The position numbers were made by a program, and so were the translations under genes. Below are positions 41,509 to 43,973 of a DNA stretch of 43,973 nucleotides, in pieces (position 1 is the stretch's first letter; each line of letters begins with the position of its first letter). A model generated the notes under the pieces. It made no database searches. It saw only the letters and a list, made by a program, of their open reading frames with translations, and had not been told where the DNA came from. Source of the DNA: Cytophagales bacterium (GTDB lineage: Bacteria > Bacteroidota > Bacteroidia > Cytophagales > Spirosomataceae); assembly GCA_004292855.1 (NCBI GenBank), contig RDXN01000091.1, positions 1 through 43,973 of the forward strand. The letters are read 5' to 3'.

Positions 41509-43890
41509 ATGCGTCCGTTTTTTACGTCGCTCATCGCCGTCCGCAGTGAGTTATACCGCCTGTTGTTCGGGGTTTTGATCGGGTTGATCGGAGCATCGAC
41601 AACGTCGGGCCAATCGCTGCCGGTCGGCTTCAACGTCAACAAAACCGGCGACGGGTATAGCCAGCCTACCGGATTGACATTCAACGGTCAACAACAGTTT
41701 GTCTGGGACAAAGCGGGCCGGGTTTGGGTCTCCACCTGGAACGGCACCCAGTACGTGAAGCAGACCACCCCCGTGCTCAACATTGCCCCGGAAGTGGGCA
41801 ACTGGCGCGATTTGGGTTTGCTGAGCGTTGCCCTCGACCCCAATTTTGCCCAAAACGGCTTTGTGTATCTATTTTACTCGGTCGACCGGCATCACCTGAT
41901 TAACTTCGGCACGACCAGCTACAATGCCAACACGGATACCTATTTCAGTGCCAGTATCTGCCGCCTGACGCGCTACCGGCTCATCCAAACAAACGGCGTG
42001 TTCACGACCGACTACGCCAGCCGCAAAATCCTGATCGGCGAAACCAAATCAACCGGCGTCCCCATCGTGTATGAGGCCCACGCGGGCGGTACGATTCTGT
42101 TTGGACGCGACGGTTCGCTCTTGCTCTCAACAGGCGACAATGCCGGTTCGGCCACCCCCGACAAAGGCAGTTCGCCCGGAACGTACTACCAGCAAGCCCT
42201 GACCGACAGTATCATAACGCCCGCCGAAAACGTAGGATCGTTTCGGTCGCAGATGCTTACCTCGCTGTGTGGCAAGGTGTTACGGATTGACCCCAACACG
42301 GGCGATGGTATTGCCAGCAACCCGTTTTACGAGGGCAATAATCCCCGGTCGGCGCGGTCGCGGGTGTGGGCGTTGGGCTTTCGGAGTGCCTTCCGCATGA
42401 CGCTTCAGGGCGGTACGGGCAGCACCAACCCCGCCGACGGCAACCCCGGCACGCTACTCGTGGGCGATGTGGGGTCGGGCATTTGGGAAGACCTGCATAT
42501 CATCAGGGCTGCGGGCGAAAACGCCGGTTGGCCTATGTATGAAGGCATCACGCCCAGTTATAATTTTCCCGATATCGCTAAAACGCTCGAAAACAAAGAC
42601 GAACCCAACACTGATGCCACTTGCAACAAGCCGTTTCTGACCTTCGCCGATCTGCTACGCCCTGCGCCCGTATCGGCTACGGCGGTAGCCACCAGCCCCT
42701 GCGGCACTACCCCGCTTCCCGGCCCGCAACGTCGGTATTTTCACAGCCCCCCGGCTCTCGACTGGAACCACGGGGCACCTAATGCCCGCACGCCCACCTT
42801 CAGCGGAACCGTTGCCACAGCCACAACAATCAGTTTGAACAGCACCGCTTGCGCAGGCAACCCGTTTTCGGGGGTTTGCGCCATTGGGGGAGCGTGGTAT
42901 CCGAGTAATGCGGCCTTCCCAACGACCTGGCACAACACGTTGTTCTTTGCCGATTATGGTTCGAATTGGATTCGGGCGGCCACACTCAACGGGAATGGAG
43001 GGATCAGCCAGGTACGTGAATTTTTGCCCGACAACGGGGGTAATGGCATCGTCGACGTGGCCTATAATCCCCTCGACGGTAACCTGTACTATCTCAATCT
43101 AAGCACGGGCGAAGTCAAAAAAATTAGCTACGGCGGCAACCAACCGCCGGTGGTTGTGGCCACGGCCAACCCGCAAACCGGCTCCTCACCCCTGAGCGTA
43201 ACCTTCACCGGCAGCAACTCCTCCGACCCCGACGGTGACCCGCTCACCTACGAATGGACCTTCAGCGACGGTGCCACGTCGACCGTAGCCAATCCGGTGC
43301 GGGTGTTTTCGTCAGCACCTGACGCACAGGGGGTTTTGGTTCAGACCTACACCGCCCAACTCGCTGTAACCGACAGCAAAGGCTTGCGGACGGTAAGCCC
43401 GTTGATCCGTATTTCATTGGATAATCTGGCACCTACCGCCCGTATTACCACCCCCGTCGATAACGCTACATACCCGCTCGACAGAGCCAGTAGCTACACA
43501 CTGGCAGCAACCGTTACCGACGACAACGTGGCTGGCCTGACCTACGCCTGGCAAGTGACCCTGCGCCACAACACCCACGAACACCGCGAGCCAATACAGA
43601 CAACAGCCTCGCCTACGATTACGATTTCGCCCGTAGGCTGCGATGGGGAGACCTATTATTATTTGGTCAAACTGACCGTGACCGACGCGGGCGGGCTAAC
43701 TGCCAGCGATTCGGTGAAGATTTACCCCGATTGTAACTCGGCTAACCTCGCCATCTCGACCCTACAGGCGACCACGCTCACCAACAGCGTGCAACTCAAC
43801 TGGACGAACCCCACCATTCCGTTCGACAACGTGTTGGTGGTGGCTAAGGCAGGCAGTGGCTTCTCAGACCGCCCCTTAGAGGTTGTCTAA
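41509..43890 (+). CDS. Secreted PQQ-type sugar dehydrogenase with PKD domains, truncated by an IS
   Basis: The visible 793 residues start with a signal peptide (FGVLIGLIGASTTSGQ), then a six-bladed propeller of the glucose/sorbosone dehydrogenase family (QPTGLTFN, LGLLSVALDPNFAQNGFVYL, HAGGTILFGRDGSLLLSTGD, ENAGWPMYEGI). A PKD domain follows (about 545-640, SNSSDPDGDPLTYEWTFSDG), then a second PKD/Ig-like domain (640-745), and the start of a fibronectin III-like domain (LQLNWT-type strand). The reading frame ends EVV at TAA 43888-43890, which lies inside the left end of an IS5-type element. The native C-terminus, probably with a type IX sorting domain, is lost from this copy. Confidence 0.88.
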   Translation: MRPFFTSLIAVRSELYRLLFGVLIGLIGASTTSGQSLPVGFNVNKTGDGYSQPTGLTFNGQQQFVWDKAGRVWVSTWNGTQYVKQTTPVLNIAPEVGNWRDLGLLSVALDPNFAQNGFVYLFYSVDRHHLINFGTTSYNANTDTYFSASICRLTRYRLIQTNGVFTTDYASRKILIGETKSTGVPIVYEAHAGGTILFGRDGSLLLSTGDNAGSATPDKGSSPGTYYQQALTDSIITPAENVGSFRSQMLTSLCGKVLRIDPNTGDGIASNPFYEGNNPRSARSRVWALGFRSAFRMTLQGGTGSTNPADGNPGTLLVGDVGSGIWEDLHIIRAAGENAGWPMYEGITPSYNFPDIAKTLENKDEPNTDATCNKPFLTFADLLRPAPVSATAVATSPCGTTPLPGPQRRYFHSPPALDWNHGAPNARTPTFSGTVATATTISLNSTACAGNPFSGVCAIGGAWYPSNAAFPTTWHNTLFFADYGSNWIRAATLNGNGGISQVREFLPDNGGNGIVDVAYNPLDGNLYYLNLSTGEVKKISYGGNQPPVVVATANPQTGSSPLSVTFTGSNSSDPDGDPLTYEWTFSDGATSTVANPVRVFSSAPDAQGVLVQTYTAQLAVTDSKGLRTVSPLIRISLDNLAPTARITTPVDNATYPLDRASSYTLAATVTDDNVAGLTYAWQVTLRHNTHEHREPIQTTASPTITISPVGCDGETYYYLVKLTVTDAGGLTASDSVKIYPDCNSANLAISTLQATTLTNSVQLNWTNPTIPFDNVLVVAKAGSGFSDRPLEVV

Positions 43891-43916
43891 AGTTTCACGC
43901 AAAGTGAGAGCCGGTC

Positions 43917-43952
43917 AGGTAGTTTTGAGGTGCGAACTTAAAAACTACCTCG
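43917..43952 (+). promoter_or_regulatory. Inverted repeat upstream of the transposase start
   Basis: AGGTAGTTTT and AAAACTACCT form a perfect 10-bp stem that ends 2 nt before the transposase ATG. It would bury the ribosome-binding region in any read-through mRNA, which limits transposase expression from outside promoters. Confidence 0.6.
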
Positions 43953-43973
43953 ATGAACTATCCGAGTAATCTG
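43953..43973 (+). CDS. IS5-family transposase, N-terminal fragment
   Basis: The seven visible codons encode MNYPSNL, the usual opening of IS5-family transposases (M-Y-P-S-x-L-T-D). The rest lies beyond the window. Confidence 0.65.

Larger units (their letters stand above)
43879..43973 (+). mobile_element. Left end of an IS5-type insertion sequence (runs off the window)
   Basis: GAGGTTGTCTAAAGTTT is a typical left terminus of IS5-family (IS427-like) elements, preceded by TTA (43876-43878), a possible target site. An AGGTAGTTTT/AAAACTACCT hairpin (43917-43952) lies just upstream of the transposase start. The right end is outside the window. Confidence 0.75.

Overview
The window looks like chromosomal DNA of a Bacteroidota member, most likely a Cytophagales/Spirosomaceae-type organism. 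This rests on a gliding-motility lipoprotein GldH, promoters of the TTG-N19-TAnnTTTG type, tRNA genes without encoded CCA ends, many secreted proteins and lipoproteins, a PKD-bearing secreted sugar dehydrogenase, and dispersed palindromic repeats with the core GTCATCCCGA...GGGATCTAG. The genus cannot be fixed from the sequence alone.

Layout. 1-92 is probably the tail of an upstream gene. 129-330 holds a possible structured leader RNA ending in a terminator, directly followed by seven + strand tRNA genes (Tyr, Lys, Phe, Arg-TCG, Arg-ACG, Gln, His) and a convergent tRNA-Pro. 1203-9462 (- strand) encodes three secreted zinc metalloproteases: an Ecx/DUF4953-type enzyme and two tandem M1-type paralogs separated by palindromic repeats and a GIY-YIG nuclease gene. 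9664-11019 is a vanadium haloperoxidase/PAP2-like lipoprotein, followed by a gene broken by an in-frame TAG. 11730-14931 is a signalling cluster: a REC-cNMP-Crp regulator, a double-PAS histidine kinase and a single-domain receiver. 15158-19868 carries a small stress-type protein, a secreted GH65 enzyme and a GT-C membrane glycosyltransferase. 20254-22775 is a lipoprotein plus an exported TPR-Ppx/GppA-like protein. 22907-29242 (- strand) is a molybdenum-hydroxylase cluster (CoxG, CoxS, form II CoxL, CoxM) followed by a heme-dependent N-demethylase family protein (DUF3445) and a MoxR ATPase. 29369-31222 is a cysteine desulfurase with a PhoB/OmpR-type regulator. 31427-33926 has an AI-2E-type transporter, a heptanucleotide tandem array, a LON-domain protein and gldH. 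34139-36837 is a BlaI/M56 pair plus a lipoprotein. 36941-37869 is a decayed insertion sequence. 38038-41312 has an amino-acid permease and an M28 peptidase. 41509-43890 is a sugar dehydrogenase cut off by the left end of an IS5-type element that runs off the window.

The most unusual signal is a 16-nt GC-rich palindromic mini-element of consensus CGGTCCGCCGGTGCGG. At least nine copies occur. Six are intergenic, two of them nested inside arms of the larger palindromes. Three sit inside tRNA genes (Tyr, Arg-ACG, Gln), each at the same place, between positions 52 and 53 in the 5' strand of the T stem. Removing exactly 16 nt restores a five-pair T stem in all three. Either these tRNAs work with an extra mini-hairpin, or the insert is removed, or the genes are dead and backed up elsewhere.

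Other candidates for new biology are the DUF3445/form II CoxL/MoxR cluster, the lipoprotein plus exported Ppx/GppA-like pair, and the terminator-bearing leader placed five bases in front of a tRNA operon. All assignments are by reading motifs. No database or folding program was run.
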